A stretch of 64,000 nt of DNA from Plasmopara viticola (taxonomy: Eukaryota; Oomycota; Peronosporomycetes; Peronosporales; Peronosporaceae). The notes beneath the pieces are model-generated. The model was not told the origin of the DNA and searched no databases. It saw only the letters and a list, made by a program, of their open reading frames with translations. Position 1 is the stretch's first letter. Every line of letters starts with the position of its first letter. The translations under genes and the position numbers were made by a program. The stretch spans positions 1,116,001-1,180,000 of the forward strand of contig MBPM02000013.1 in assembly GCA_001695595.3 (NCBI GenBank), written 5' to 3'. This document shows, in pieces, positions 45,028 through 56,240 of this stretch.

Positions 45028-45912
45028 TTGCTCTTTTCTTTAGCTGTGATACCCGCAAACCGCTCCTTAAGATGCCGTAACGACCATACGGTACACATCA
45101 TATGTACATCTATTGTATGGTCTCGCACAGTCACTGTTACGATGTCTTTATGCCAATGTGATCACGGACTCCGATACTCGCTTCGCTTTAAGCCTAAGAT
45201 GTAATATTTCTCTAGCTAATAAACTTGGCGAAAACTAGACAACATATTAGCTGCCAAATTTGCTGTTGAGCTTTATTAATGCACTATCGCATGGATAGGA
45301 GCGTAAAAGGCTGTAGATGATAACGTATATTTTGTTAGCGCGAGGAACTGATCATACTCATAAAGTAATTCTCCAAAGTGATACCGCTGTCGTCTGAATG
45401 GCAAAAATTGCTGTGCTATGCAGCAAGATGGGAAGAGCCTTGACTTGCATTAACATTGTAAGAATCTATCAGCATATGAAACCGGATCGCATGTATCAGA
45501 GTACAGAGAATTGACCGTTATATCATAAGAGCTTAATCTCGCGCCTTATTTTCTTAAGCCGCAATACCCGCAAAAGGCTCCTCCAGAAGCTGTACTGACC
45601 GTAGGCTTGACATCACATATGAAACTATTGTTTTTAATGCATGGACACCATTACGATGTGTGTAAACCTAACTCTGATGCTCGCTTCGTTATTCTTTGAC
45701 ATAAAGCTTTGCGATACTTAAAGAACTTGTATAAGTAGCTTCGAAGCTTTGCTAATTTGCTAAGACCTAACGTTAAAAGCTAAAGAAAATGGCCGAAAGA
45801 ATTATAGTGCTACAAGCTGAGACAGTACTCCAAAGAAATACGTTTGATGTCTTAATGGCAGAGTACAAAATTCGTTGCTGTGCTATGCAGACTTTAATGA
45901 GCGATACACGTC

Positions 45913-45982
45913 AGATCTTTCGGGGTTTTCAGCTCGGATTGCTTGATGTAGAGTCTAGAGTACAAATTTTACACCAAAAGAA
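45913..45982 (-). pseudogene. tRNA-Gln relic (CTG-type)
   Basis: The anticodon region reads TTGATGTAGAGTCTAGAG on the plus strand; the acceptor is lost on the 5' side. Confidence 0.6.
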
Positions 45983-46090
45983 TACGCCTTTCCACCTTGG
46001 CCCCTATTTTAGATTGTCGCACAATATATTCACCATACGACAACATGCGTCAAATGTACTCTCTCAACTTTTTTGTTACACGCAGAATGT

Positions 46091-46160
46091 AGCTTCAACT
46101 GAAATTTGGACCCGGATCGCTTAATATAAAGTTCAGAGTACAATCTAATACAGCGAAAGC
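46091..46160 (-). pseudogene. tRNA-Gln relic (TTG-type)
   Basis: The T-arm is close to consensus (AACTGAAATTTGGACCCGG). The anticodon and D arms are altered. Confidence 0.65.
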
Positions 46161-46609
46161 TTGCTATTTATTTACTTCGATTGAAATACCCGCAAACCGC
46201 TCCTTTATATACCGTGACGACCATACGATACACATTATATATACATCTGTTGTATGGTTTCGCATGGACACTGTTACGATGTTCATATGCCAATATGATC
46301 ACGGACTCCGATACTCGCTTCGCTACAAGCCTAAGATGTAATGTTTCTCTAGCTAATAAACTTGGCGAAAACTAGACAACGTATAAGCTGCCAAAATTGC
46401 TCTTAGCATTACTTCAGCGCTAACACTTTGTTAGCAGCGCAAAAAGTTGCAGATGATAACGAATATTTTATAGTGTAAGGGACCGATCGTATCTATAAAA
46501 ATTGCTCCGGGGTAATGCAGCTGGTGTCTTGATGGCAAAAAAACAAAAAATGTGGCTGTGCTATGCAACAAAATGGGACAAATCGTGACTTGCCTGAGCG
46601 ATGCATGTG

Positions 46610-46678
46610 AGGTCTTACCGGAATATGAACCTGGATCGCTTGATGTAGAGACCAAAGTGAAAATTTAAACCATAAGGA
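46610..46678 (-). pseudogene. tRNA-Gln relic (CTG-type)
   Basis: AGGTCTTACCGGAATATGAA is near consensus, and the 5' end ACCATAAGGA is recognisable. The anticodon arm is degenerate. Confidence 0.65.
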
Positions 46679-47030
46679 TACCCTTTTTCACATTGTCGCA
46701 AAATATATTTACCGTAGCCGTGACTTCGATACTCGCTTTGCTTGGAGCTTGCAAAGTGATATTTCTATGGCTTTAATATTCGCATTGATTAGATGACATA
46801 TTCGCGGCTATAAACAGCTCTGCAGCTTTGGAAAAGCACTTACACTTCGATAGCATCGTCAGAAAATTTGCAGATGACAACCAAAAAATTGTTAGTGTTA
46901 CGAGCTGATTGTATAACATCACATAAATTCAGGGTAGTATAGCTGTTGTCTCGATGACATAATACCAAAAACGTTGATGTAGAATGCTGCACGATCGGAC
47001 GAACTAAAACTAGCATGAGCGATGCAGTTG

Positions 47031-47102
47031 AGGTCCTACCGGGATTTGAACCCGGATCGCTGGATTCAGAGTCCAGAGTGCTAACCATTACACCATAAGA
47101 CC
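47031..47102 (-). tRNA. trnQ(cug): tRNA-Gln(CUG), intact minus-strand copy
   Basis: An exact reverse complement of the array's consensus CTG gene: 7-bp acceptor, anticodon loop CTCTGAA with CTG, T-loop TTCAAAT, discriminator T, no CCA. It is the only intact tRNA in the inverted arm and lies about 350 bp from the inversion point. Confidence 0.93.
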
Positions 47103-47198
47103 ACTCTAATTATCATGACCCGTATTTCAAATTGGCGCAAAATCTAACACCGTAGAACAACAAGCGTCACGACTAAGCTTTAATGACACATAAAATGT

Positions 47199-47270
47199 AG
47201 CTCCTACCGGAATTTGAAATCGGATCGCTGGATTCGGAGTTCAGAGTGCTGACTATCACACTATAAGAGC
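47199..47270 (-). pseudogene. tRNA-Gln(TTG) derivative with CCG anticodon
   Basis: Full length (72 nt) and at the right 168-bp spacing from the intact CTG gene, but the anticodon triplet now reads CCG. The anticodon stem has an A-C mismatch, and the T-stem has another. It is probably non-functional. Confidence 0.75.
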
Positions 47271-47873
47271 GTAAGTTTGTTACTTTTTCCCTTGAGCTTC
47301 ATACCCACAAACCACTCCTTCAGACACCGTAACCACCATACAATACACGTTATATGTACATCTATTGTACATTAAGACAAGAACACTGTTACGATGCGTG
47401 TAAGCCAGTGTAATTGCTGACCTTGATACTCGCTTTGCTACAAAGCTTTAAAATGGGACATTGCATTCTACATCAACGTTTTTGGTGTTTTGTCATTGAG
47501 ACAACAGCTCTATTACTCTGAATTTATGTGATGTATATACAATCAGCTTGTAACATTAACTTGGTTATCATCTGCAGATTTTCTGACAATGCTAACGAAG
47601 TGAAAGTGCTTTTTCAAAGCTGCAGAGCTGTTTATAGCCGCGAATATGTCATCTAATTATCGCGAATGCTTAAAACCACGGAAATATCACTTTGCAAGCT
47701 CCAGGCAAAGCGAGCATCGAATTCACGGCTTACATTGGCTTAAACGCATCGTAACAGCGTCCATGTCTAAACATACAAAAGATGCACATATAACGTGTAT
47801 CGTATGCTCGTAAAGGTATCTAAAGGGGTGATTTACAGGTATTAGAGCTCAAGGGAATAAGTAGCAAACTTAC

Positions 47874-47945
47874 GCTCTTATGGTGTAATGGTTAGCACTC
47901 TGGACTTTGAATCCAGCGATATGGGTTCAAATCCCGGTAGGAGCT
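47874..47945 (+). tRNA. trnQ(uug): tRNA-Gln(UUG), unit 1
   Basis: Consensus except in the T-stem, where the 5' strand reads ATGGG rather than CCGGG, leaving an A-G mismatch and a T-G pair. It is possibly less stable. First plus-strand copy after the inversion. Confidence 0.85.
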
Positions 47946-48041
47946 ACATTCTGTGTGTAATTAAAGCTTAGTCGTGACGCTTGTTGTTCTACGGTGTTAG
48001 ATTTTGCGCCAATTTGAAATACGGGTCATGATAATTAGAGT

Positions 48042-48113
48042 GGTCTTATGGTGTAATGGTTAGCACTCTGGACTCTGAATCCAGCGATCCGGGTTCAAAT
48101 CCCGGTAGGACCT
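48042..48113 (+). tRNA. trnQ(cug): tRNA-Gln(CUG), unit 1
   Basis: Consensus: acceptor GGTCTTA/TAGGACC, D-arm GTGT/GCAC, anticodon stem CTGGA/TCCAG with loop CTCTGAA, T-arm CCGGG-TTCAAAT-CCCGG, discriminator T. It is very close to metazoan cytosolic tRNA-Gln. Confidence 0.96.
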
Positions 48114-48562
48114 CAACTGCTTCGCTCATGCTAATTTCAGTTCTCCATTCTACATCAACGTTTTTGGTTATTTGTCATCGAGACAACAGCTCTATTACTC
48201 TAAATTTATGTGATGTATATAGTATCAGCTCGTAACACTAACAATTTTTTGGTTATCATCTGCAGAATTTTCTGACGATGCTATCGAAGTGAAAGTAGTT
48301 TCTTAAAGCTGCAGAGCTGTTGATAGCCGCGAATATGTCATCTAATTTTCGCGAATACGTACGGCCACAGAAATATCACTTTGCAAGCTCCAAGCAAAGC
48401 GAGTATCGAAGCCACGGCTTACATTGGCTTACACGCATCGTAACAGTGTCCATGTCTAAAAATACACTAGATGCCCATTTAACGTGTATCGTATGGTCGT
48501 AACGGTATCTGAAGGGGTGATTTGCGGGTATTAGAGCTCAAGGGGATAAGTAGCAAACTTAC

Positions 48563-48634
48563 GCTCTTATGGTGTAATGGTTAGCACTCTGGACTTTGAA
48601 TCCAGCTATCCGGGTTCGAATCCCGGTAGGAGCT
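48563..48634 (+). tRNA. trnQ(uug): tRNA-Gln(UUG), unit 2
   Basis: Two differences from consensus: variable loop CTAT for CGAT and T-loop TTCGAAT for TTCAAAT. Both are structurally acceptable. Confidence 0.92.
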
Positions 48635-48730
48635 ACATTCTGTGTGTAATTAAAGCTTAGTCGTGACGCTTGTTGTTCTACGGTGTTAGATTTTGCGCCA
48701 ATTTGAAATACGGGTCATGATAATTAGAGT

Positions 48731-48802
48731 GGTCTTATGGTGTAATGGTCAGCACTCTGGACTCTGAATCCAGCGATCCGGGTTCAAATCCCGGTAGGAC
48801 CT
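48731..48802 (+). tRNA. trnQ(cug): tRNA-Gln(CUG), unit 2
   Basis: One D-loop change (GGTC for GGTT); otherwise consensus. Confidence 0.94.
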
Positions 48803-49262
48803 CAAATGCATCGCTCATGCTAATTTCAGTTCGTCCCATCTTGCTGCATTCTACATCAACGTTTTTGGTATTTTGATATCGAGACAACAGCTCTATTACT
48901 CTGAATTTATGTGATGTATATAGTATCAGCTCGTAACACTAACAATTTTTTGGTTATCATCTGCAGAATTTTCTGACGATGCTATCGAAGTGAAAGTACT
49001 TTTTAAAGCTGCAGAGCTGTTGATAGCCGCGAATATGTCATCTAATTATCGCGAATACTTATGGCCACAAAAATATCACTTTGCAAGCTCCAAGCAAAGC
49101 GAGTATCGAAGCCACGGCTTACATTGGCTTACACGCATCGTAACAGTATCCATGTCTAAACATACAATAAATAGACATGTAACGAGTATCGTATGGTCGT
49201 TACGGTATCTGAAGGGGTGATTTGCGGGTATTAGAGCTCAAGGGAATAAGTAGCAAATTTAC

Positions 49263-49334
49263 GCTCTTATGGTGTAATGGTTAGCACTCTGGACTTTGAA
49301 TCCAGCGATCCGGGTTCAAATCCCGGTAGGAGCT
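49263..49334 (+). tRNA. trnQ(uug): tRNA-Gln(UUG), unit 3 (consensus)
   Basis: Consensus UUG gene: acceptor GCTCTTA/TAGGAGC, anticodon loop CTTTGAA, T-arm as in the CUG gene, discriminator T. The first TTTT downstream lies about 57 nt after the gene. Confidence 0.97.
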
Positions 49335-49430
49335 ACATTCTGTGTGTAATTAAAGCTTAGTCGTGACGCTTGTTGTTCTACGGTGTTAGATTTTGCGCCA
49401 ATTAGAAATACGGGTCATGATAGTTCGAGT

Positions 49431-49502
49431 GGTCTTATGGCGTAATGGTTAGCACTCTGGACTCTGAATCCAGCGATCCGGGTTCAAATCCCGGTAGGAC
49501 CT
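49431..49502 (+). tRNA. trnQ(cug): tRNA-Gln(CUG), unit 3
   Basis: One change, C11 for T11, which makes a C-A mismatch in the D-stem but keeps box A. Confidence 0.9.
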
Positions 49503-49963
49503 CTAATGCATCGCTCATGCTAATTTCAGTTCGTCCCATCTTGCTGCATTCTACATCAACGTTTTTGGTATTTTGATATCGAGACAACAGCTCTTTTACT
49601 TTAAATTTATGTGATGTATATAGGATCAGCTCGTAACACTAACAATTTTTTGGTTATCATCTGCAGAATTTTCTGATGATGCTATCGAAGTGAATGTACT
49701 TTTTTAAAGCTGCAGAGCTGTTTATAGCCGCGAATATGTCATCTAATTTTCGCGAATACGTATGGCCACAGAAATATCACTTTGCAAGCTCCAAGCAAAG
49801 CGAGTATCGAAGTCACGGCTTACATTGGCTTACACGCATCGTAACAGTGTCCATGTCTAAAAATACAATAGATGCACATATAACGTGTATCGTATGGTCG
49901 TAACGGTATCTGAAGGGGAGATTTGCGGGTATTAGAGCTCAAGGGGATAAGTAGCAAACTTAC

Positions 49964-50035
49964 GCTCTTATGGTGTAATGGTTAGCACTCTGGACTTTGA
50001 ATCCAGCGATCCGGGTTCAAATCCCGGTAGGAGCT
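49964..50035 (+). tRNA. trnQ(uug): tRNA-Gln(UUG), unit 4
   Basis: Matches consensus. Confidence 0.97.
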
Positions 50036-50131
50036 ACATTCTGTGTGTAATTAAAGCTTAGTCGTGACGCTTGTTGTTCTACGGTGTTAGATTTTGCGCC
50101 AATTTGAAATACGGGTCATGATAATTAGAGT

Positions 50132-50203
50132 GGTCTTATGGTGTAATGGTTAGCACTCTGGACTCTGAATCCAGCGATCCGGGTTCAAATCCCGGTAGGA
50201 CCT
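50132..50203 (+). tRNA. trnQ(cug): tRNA-Gln(CUG), unit 4
   Basis: Matches consensus. Confidence 0.97.
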
Positions 50204-50662
50204 CAAATGCATCGCTCATGCTAATTTCAGTTCGTCCCATCTTGCTGCATTCTACATCAACGTTTTTGGTTATTTGTCATCGAGACAACAGCTCTATTAC
50301 TCTGAATTTATGTGATGTATATAGTATCAGCTCGTAACACTAACAATTTTTGGTTATCATCTGCAGAATTTTCTGACGATGCTATCGAAGTGAAAGTACT
50401 TTTTAAAGCTGCAGAGCTGTTGATAGCCGCGAATATGTCATCTAATTATCGCGAATACTTATGGCCACAGAAATATCACTTTGCAAGCTCCAAGCAAAGC
50501 GAGTATCGAAGTCACGGCTTACATTGGCTTACACGCATCGTAACAGTGTCCATGTCTAAACATACAATAGATACCCATATAACGTGTATCGTATGGTCGT
50601 AACGGTATCTGAAGGGGTGATTTGCGGGTATTAGAGCTCAAGGGGATAAGTAGCAAACTTAC

Positions 50663-50734
50663 GCTCTTATGGTGTAATGGTTAGCACTCTGGACTTTGAA
50701 TCCAGCGATCCGGGTTCAAATCCCGGTAGGAGCT
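50663..50734 (+). tRNA. trnQ(uug): tRNA-Gln(UUG), unit 5
   Basis: Matches consensus. Confidence 0.97.
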
Positions 50735-50830
50735 ACATTCTGTGTGTAATTAAAGCTTAGTCGTGACGCTTGTTGTTCTACGGTGTTAGATTTTGCGCCA
50801 ATTTGAAATACGGGTCATGATAATTAGAGT

Positions 50831-50902
50831 GGTCTTATGGCGTAATGGTTAGCACTCTGGACTCTGAATCCAGCGATCCGGGTTCAAATCCCGGTAGGAC
50901 CT
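50831..50902 (+). tRNA. trnQ(cug): tRNA-Gln(CUG), unit 5
   Basis: Same C11 D-stem change as the unit 3 copy, a shared variant two units away. Confidence 0.9.
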
Positions 50903-51362
50903 CAAATGCATCGCTCATGCTAATTTCAGTTCGTCCCATCTTGCTGCATTCTACATCAACGTTTTTGGTATTTTTTCATCGAGACAACAGCTCTATTACT
51001 TTGAATTTATGTGATGTATATAGGATCAGCTCGTAACACTAACAATTTTTTGGTTATCATCTGCAGAATTTTCTGATGATGCTATCGAAGTGAAAGTACT
51101 TTTTAAAGCTGCAGAGCTGTTGATAGCCGCGAATATGTCATCTAATTTTCGCGAATACTTATGGCCACAGAAATATCACTTTGCAAGCTCCAAGCAAAGC
51201 GAGTATCGAAGTCACGGCTTACATTGGCTTACACGCATCGTAACAGTGTCCATGTCTAAAAATACAATAGATGCACATATAACGTGTATCGTATGGTCGT
51301 AACGGTATCTGAAGGGGTGATTTGCGGGTATTAGAGCTCAAGGGGATAAGTAGCAAACTTAC

Positions 51363-51434
51363 GCTCTTATGGTGTAATGGTTAGCACTCTGGACTTTGAA
51401 TCCAGCGATCCGGGTTCAAATCCCGGTAGGAGCT
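51363..51434 (+). tRNA. trnQ(uug): tRNA-Gln(UUG), unit 6
   Basis: Matches consensus. Confidence 0.97.
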
Positions 51435-51530
51435 ACATTCTGTGTGTAATTAAAGCTTAGTCGTGACGCTTGTTGTTCTACGGTGTTAGATTTTGCGCCA
51501 ATTTGAAATACGGGTCATGATAATTAGAGT

Positions 51531-51602
51531 GGTCTTATGGTGTAATGGTTAGCACTCTGGACTCTGAATCCAGCGATCCGGGTTCAAATCCCGGTAGGAC
51601 CT
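51531..51602 (+). tRNA. trnQ(cug): tRNA-Gln(CUG), unit 6
   Basis: Matches consensus. Confidence 0.97.
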
Positions 51603-52062
51603 CAAATGCATCGCTCATGCTAATTTCAGTTCGTCCCATCTTGCTGCATTCTACATCAACGTTTTTGGTTATTTGTCATCGAGACAACAGCTCTATTACT
51701 CTGAATTTATGTGATGTATATAGTATCAGCTCGTAACACTAACAATTTTTTGGTTATCATCTGCAGAATTTTCTGACGATGCTATCGAAGTGAAAGTACT
51801 TTTTAAAGCTGCAGAGCTGTTGATAGCCGCGAATATGTCATCTAATTATCGCGAATACTTATGGCCACAGAAATATCACTTTGCAAGCTCCAAGCAAAGC
51901 GAGTATCGAAGCCACGGCTTACATTGGCTTACACGCATCGTAACAGTATCCATGTCTAAACATACAATAAATAGACATGTAGCGTGTATCGTATGGTCGT
52001 TACGGTATCTGAAGGGGTGATTTGCGGGTATTAGAGCTCAAGGGAATAAGTAGCAAACTTAC

Positions 52063-52134
52063 GCTCTTATGGTGTAATGGTTAGCACTCTGGACTTTGAA
52101 TCCAGCGATCCGGGTTCAAATCCCGGTAGGAGCT
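52063..52134 (+). tRNA. trnQ(uug): tRNA-Gln(UUG), unit 7
   Basis: Matches consensus; its upstream spacer shares rare variants with unit 3. Confidence 0.97.
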
Positions 52135-52230
52135 ACATTCTGTGTGTAATTAAAGCTTAGTCGTGACGCTTGTTGTTCTACGGTGTTAGATTTTGCGCCA
52201 ATTTGAAATACGGGTCATGATAATTAGAGT

Positions 52231-52302
52231 GGTCTTATGGTGTAATGGTTAGCACTCTGGACTCTGAATCCAGCGATCCGGGTTCAAATCCCGGTAGGAC
52301 CT
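52231..52302 (+). tRNA. trnQ(cug): tRNA-Gln(CUG), unit 7
   Basis: Matches consensus. Confidence 0.97.
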
Positions 52303-52761
52303 CAAATGCATCGCTCATGCTAATTTCAGTTCGTCCCATCTTGCTGCATTCTACATCAACGTTTTTGGTTATTTGTCATCGAGACAACAGCTCTATTACT
52401 CTGAATTTATGTGATGTATATAGTATCAGCTCGTAACACTAACAATTTTTTGGTTATCATCTGCAGAATTTTCTGACGATGCTATCGAAGTGAAAGTACT
52501 TTTTAAAGCTGCAGAGCTGTTGATAGCCGCGAATATGTCATCTAATTATCGCGAATACTTATGGCCACAGAAATATCACTTTGCAAGCTCCAAGCAAAGC
52601 GAGTATCGAAGTCACGGCTTACATTGGCTTACACGCATCGTAACAGTGTCCATGTCTAAAAATACAATAGATGCACATATAACGTGTATCGTATGGTCGT
52701 AACGGTATCTGAAGGGGTGATTTGCGGGTATTAGAGCTCAAGGGATAAGTAGCAAACTTAC

Positions 52762-52833
52762 GCTCTTATGGTGTAATGGTTAGCACTCTGGACTTTGAAT
52801 CCAGCGATCCGGGTTCAAATCCCGGTAGGAGCT
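52762..52833 (+). tRNA. trnQ(uug): tRNA-Gln(UUG), unit 8
   Basis: Matches consensus. Confidence 0.97.
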
Positions 52834-52929
52834 ACATTCTGTGTGTAATTAAAGCTTAGTCGTGACGCTTGTTGTTCTACGGTGTTAGATTTTGCGCCAA
52901 TTTGAAATACGGGTCATGATAATTAGAGT

Positions 52930-53001
52930 GGTCTTATGGTGTAATGGTTAGCACTCTGGACTCTGAATCCAGCGATCCGGGTTCAAATCCCGGTAGGACC
53001 T
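52930..53001 (+). tRNA. trnQ(cug): tRNA-Gln(CUG), unit 8
   Basis: Matches consensus. Confidence 0.97.
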
Positions 53002-53459
53002 CAAATGCATCGCTCATGCTAATTTCAGTTCGTCCCATCTTGCTGCATTCTACATCAACGTTTTTGGTATTTGTCATCGAGACAACAGCTCTATTACTCT
53101 GAATTTATGTGATGTATATAGTATCAGCTCGTAACACTAACAATTTTTTGGTTATCATCTGCAGAATTTTCTGACGATGCTATCGAAGTGAAAGTACTTT
53201 TTAAAGCTGCAGAGCTGTTGATAGCCGCGAATATGTCATCTAATTATCGCGAATACTTATGGCCACAGAAATATCACTTTGCAAGCTCCAAGCAAAGCGA
53301 GTATCGAAGCCACGGCTTACATTGGCTTACACGCATCGTAACAGTGTCCATGTCTAAACATACAATAATGCACATATAACGTGTATCGTATGGTCGTAAC
53401 GGTATCTGAAGGGGTGATTTGCGGGTATTAGAGCTCAAGGGAATAAGTAGCAAACTTAC

Positions 53460-53531
53460 GCTCTTATGGTGTAATGGTTAGCACTCTGGACTTTGAATCC
53501 AGCGATCCGGGTTCAAATCCCGGTAGGAGCT
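53460..53531 (+). tRNA. trnQ(uug): tRNA-Gln(UUG), unit 9
   Basis: Matches consensus. Confidence 0.97.
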
Positions 53532-53627
53532 ACATTCTGTGTGTAATTAAAGCTTAGTCGTGACGCTTGTTGTTCTACGGTGTTAGATTTTGCGCCAATT
53601 TGAAATACGGGTCATGATAATTAGAGT

Positions 53628-53699
53628 GGTCTTATGGTGTAATGGTTAGCACTCTGGACTCTGAATCCAGCGATCCGGGTTCAAATCCCGGTAGGACCT
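53628..53699 (+). tRNA. trnQ(cug): tRNA-Gln(CUG), unit 9
   Basis: Matches consensus. Confidence 0.97.
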
Positions 53700-54158
53700 C
53701 AAATGCATCGCTCATGCTAATTTCAGTTCGTCCCATCTTGCTGCATTCTACATCAACGTTTTTGGTTATTTGTCATCGAGACAACAGCTCTATTACTGTG
53801 ATTTATGTGATGTATATAGTATCAGCTCGTAACACTAACAATTTTTTGGTTATCATCTGCAGAATTTTCTGACGATGCTATCGAAGTGAAAGTACTTTTT
53901 AAAGCTGCAGAGCTGTTGATAGCCGCGAATATGTCATCTAATTATCGCGAATACTTATGGCCACAGAAATATCACTTTGCAAGCTCCAAGCAAAGCGAGT
54001 ATCGAAGTCACGGCTTACATTGGCTTACACGCATCGTAACAGTGTCCATGTCTAAAAATACAATAGATGCACATATAACGTGTATCGTATGGTCGTAACG
54101 GTATCTGAAGGGGTGATTTGCGGGTATTAGAGCTCAAGGGAATAAGTAGCAAACTTAC

Positions 54159-54230
54159 GCTCTTATGGTGTAATGGTTAGCACTCTGGACTTTGAATCCA
54201 GCGATCCGGGTTCAAATCCCGGTAGGAGCT
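54159..54230 (+). tRNA. trnQ(uug): tRNA-Gln(UUG), unit 10
   Basis: Matches consensus; the spacer after it is the first with the right-subtype GCGCGAATTTG. Confidence 0.97.
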
Positions 54231-54325
54231 ACATTCTGTGTGTAATTAAAGCTTAGTCGTGACGCTTTTGTTCTACGGTATTAGATTTTGCGCGAATTTG
54301 AAATACGGGTCATGATAATTAGAGT

Positions 54326-54397
54326 GGTCTTATGGTGTAATGGTTAGCACTCTGGACTCTGAATCCAGCGATCCGGGTTCAAATCCCGGTAGGACCT
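54326..54397 (+). tRNA. trnQ(cug): tRNA-Gln(CUG), unit 10
   Basis: Matches consensus; the following spacer has a 16-bp deletion near 54625, which makes this unit 683 bp. Confidence 0.97.
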
Positions 54398-54841
54398 CAA
54401 ATGCATCGCTCATGCTAATTTCAGTTCGTCCCATCTTGCTGCATTCTACATCAACGTTTTTAATTTTTTTTCATCGAGACAACAGCTCTATTACTCTGAA
54501 TTTATGTGATGTATATAGTATCAGCTCGTAACACTAACAATTTTTTGGTTATCATCTGCAGAATTTTCTGACGATGCTATCGAAGTGAAAGTACTTTTTA
54601 AAGCTGCAGAGCTGTTGATAGCCGCGATCGCGAATACTTATGGCCACAGAAATATCACTTTGCAAGCTCCAAGCAAAGCGAGTATCGAAGCCACGGCTTA
54701 CATTGGCTTACACGCATCGTAACAGTGTCAATGTCTGAAAATACAATAGATGCACATATAACGTGTATCGTATGGTCGTAACGGTATCTGAAGGGGTGAT
54801 TTGCGGGTATTAGAGCTCAAGGGGATAAGTAGCAAACTTAC

Positions 54842-54913
54842 GCTCTTATGGTGTAATGGTTAGCACTCTGGACTTTGAATCCAGCGATCCGGGTTCAAAT
54901 CCCGGTAGGAGCT
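54842..54913 (+). tRNA. trnQ(uug): tRNA-Gln(UUG), unit 11
   Basis: Matches consensus. Confidence 0.97.
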
Positions 54914-55009
54914 ACATTCTGTGTGTAATTAAAGCTTAGTCGTGACGCTTGTGGTTCTACGGTGTTAGATTTTGCGCCAATTTGAAATACGGGTCATGAT
55001 AATTAGAGT

Positions 55010-55081
55010 GGTCTTATGGTGTAATGGTTAGCACTCTGGACTCTGAATCCAGCGATCCGGGTTCAAATCCCGGTAGGACCT
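55010..55081 (+). tRNA. trnQ(cug): tRNA-Gln(CUG), unit 11
   Basis: Matches consensus. Confidence 0.97.
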
Positions 55082-55540
55082 CAAATGCATCGCTCATGCT
55101 AATTTCAGTTCGTCCCATCTTGCTGCATTCTACATCAACGTTTTTGGTTATTTGTCATCGAGACAACAGCTCTATTACTCTGAATTTATGTGATGTATAT
55201 AGTATCAGCTCGTAACACTAACAATTTTTTGGTTATCATCTGCAGAATTTTCTGACGATGCTATCGAAGTGAAAGTACTTTTTAAAGCTGCAGAGCTGTT
55301 GATAGCCGCGAATATGTCATCTAATTATCGCGAATACTTATGGCCACAGAAATATCACTTTGCAAGCTCCAAGCAAAGCGAGTATCGAAGCCACGCTTAC
55401 ATTGGCTTACACGCATCGTAACAGTGTCCATGTCTAAAAATACACAAGATGCACATATAACGTGTATCGTATGGCCGTAACGGTATCTGAAGGGGTGATT
55501 TGCGGGTATTAGAGCTCAAGGGAATAAGTAGCAAACTTAC

Positions 55541-55612
55541 GCTCTTATGGTGTAATGGTTAGCACTCTGGACTTTGAATCCAGCGATCCGGGTTCAAATC
55601 CCGGTAGGAGCT
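55541..55612 (+). tRNA. trnQ(uug): tRNA-Gln(UUG), unit 12
   Basis: Matches consensus. Confidence 0.97.
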
Positions 55613-55708
55613 ACATTCTGTGTGTAATTAAAGCTTAGTCGTGACGCTTGTGGTTCTACGGTGTTAGATTTTGCGCGAATTTGAAATACGGGTCATGATA
55701 ATTAGAGT

Positions 55709-55780
55709 GGTCTTATGGTGTAATGGTTAGCACTCTGGACTCTGAATCCAGCGATCCGGGTTCAAATCCCGGTAGGACCT
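55709..55780 (+). tRNA. trnQ(cug): tRNA-Gln(CUG), unit 12
   Basis: Matches consensus. Confidence 0.97.
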
Positions 55781-56240
55781 CAAATGCATCGCTCATGCTA
55801 ATTTCAGTTCGTCCCATCTTGCTGCATTCTACATCAACGTTTTTGGTTATTTGTCATCGAGACAACAGCTCTATTACTCTGAATTTATGTGATGTATATA
55901 GTATCAGCTCGTAACACTAACAATTTTTTGGTTATCATCTGCAGAATTTTCTGACGATGCTATCGAAGTGAAAGTACTTTTTAAAGCTGCAGAGCTGTTG
56001 ATAGCCGCGAATATGTCATCTAATTATCGCGAATACTTATGGCCACAGAAATATCACTTTGCAAGCTCCAAGCAAAGCGAGTATCGAAGCCACGGCTTAC
56101 ATTGGCTTACACGCATCGTAACAGTGTCCATGTCTAAAAATACAATAGATGCACATATAACGTGTATCGTATGGTCGTAACGGTATCTGAAGGGGTGATT
56201 TGCGGGTATTAGAGCTCAAGGGAATAAGTAGCAAACTTAC

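Larger units (their letters stand above)
41940..47456 (-). repeat. Decayed, inverted arm of the tRNA-Gln tandem array
   Basis: Spacer words and tRNA relics of the plus-strand array recur here in minus orientation at roughly unit spacing. CTG-type relics usually precede TTG-type relics by 163-178 bp, as the mirror of the right arm predicts. Typical preserved spacer pieces are ACAACAAGCGTCACGA, CGTAACGACCATACGATACAC, GGACACTGTTACGATG and TTCGATACTCGCTTTGCT. Identity to the active array rises toward 47.4 kb, where the last CTG gene is intact. Relics listed separately are those readable over most of their length; weaker ones lie near 44280 and 45470. Confidence 0.85.
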
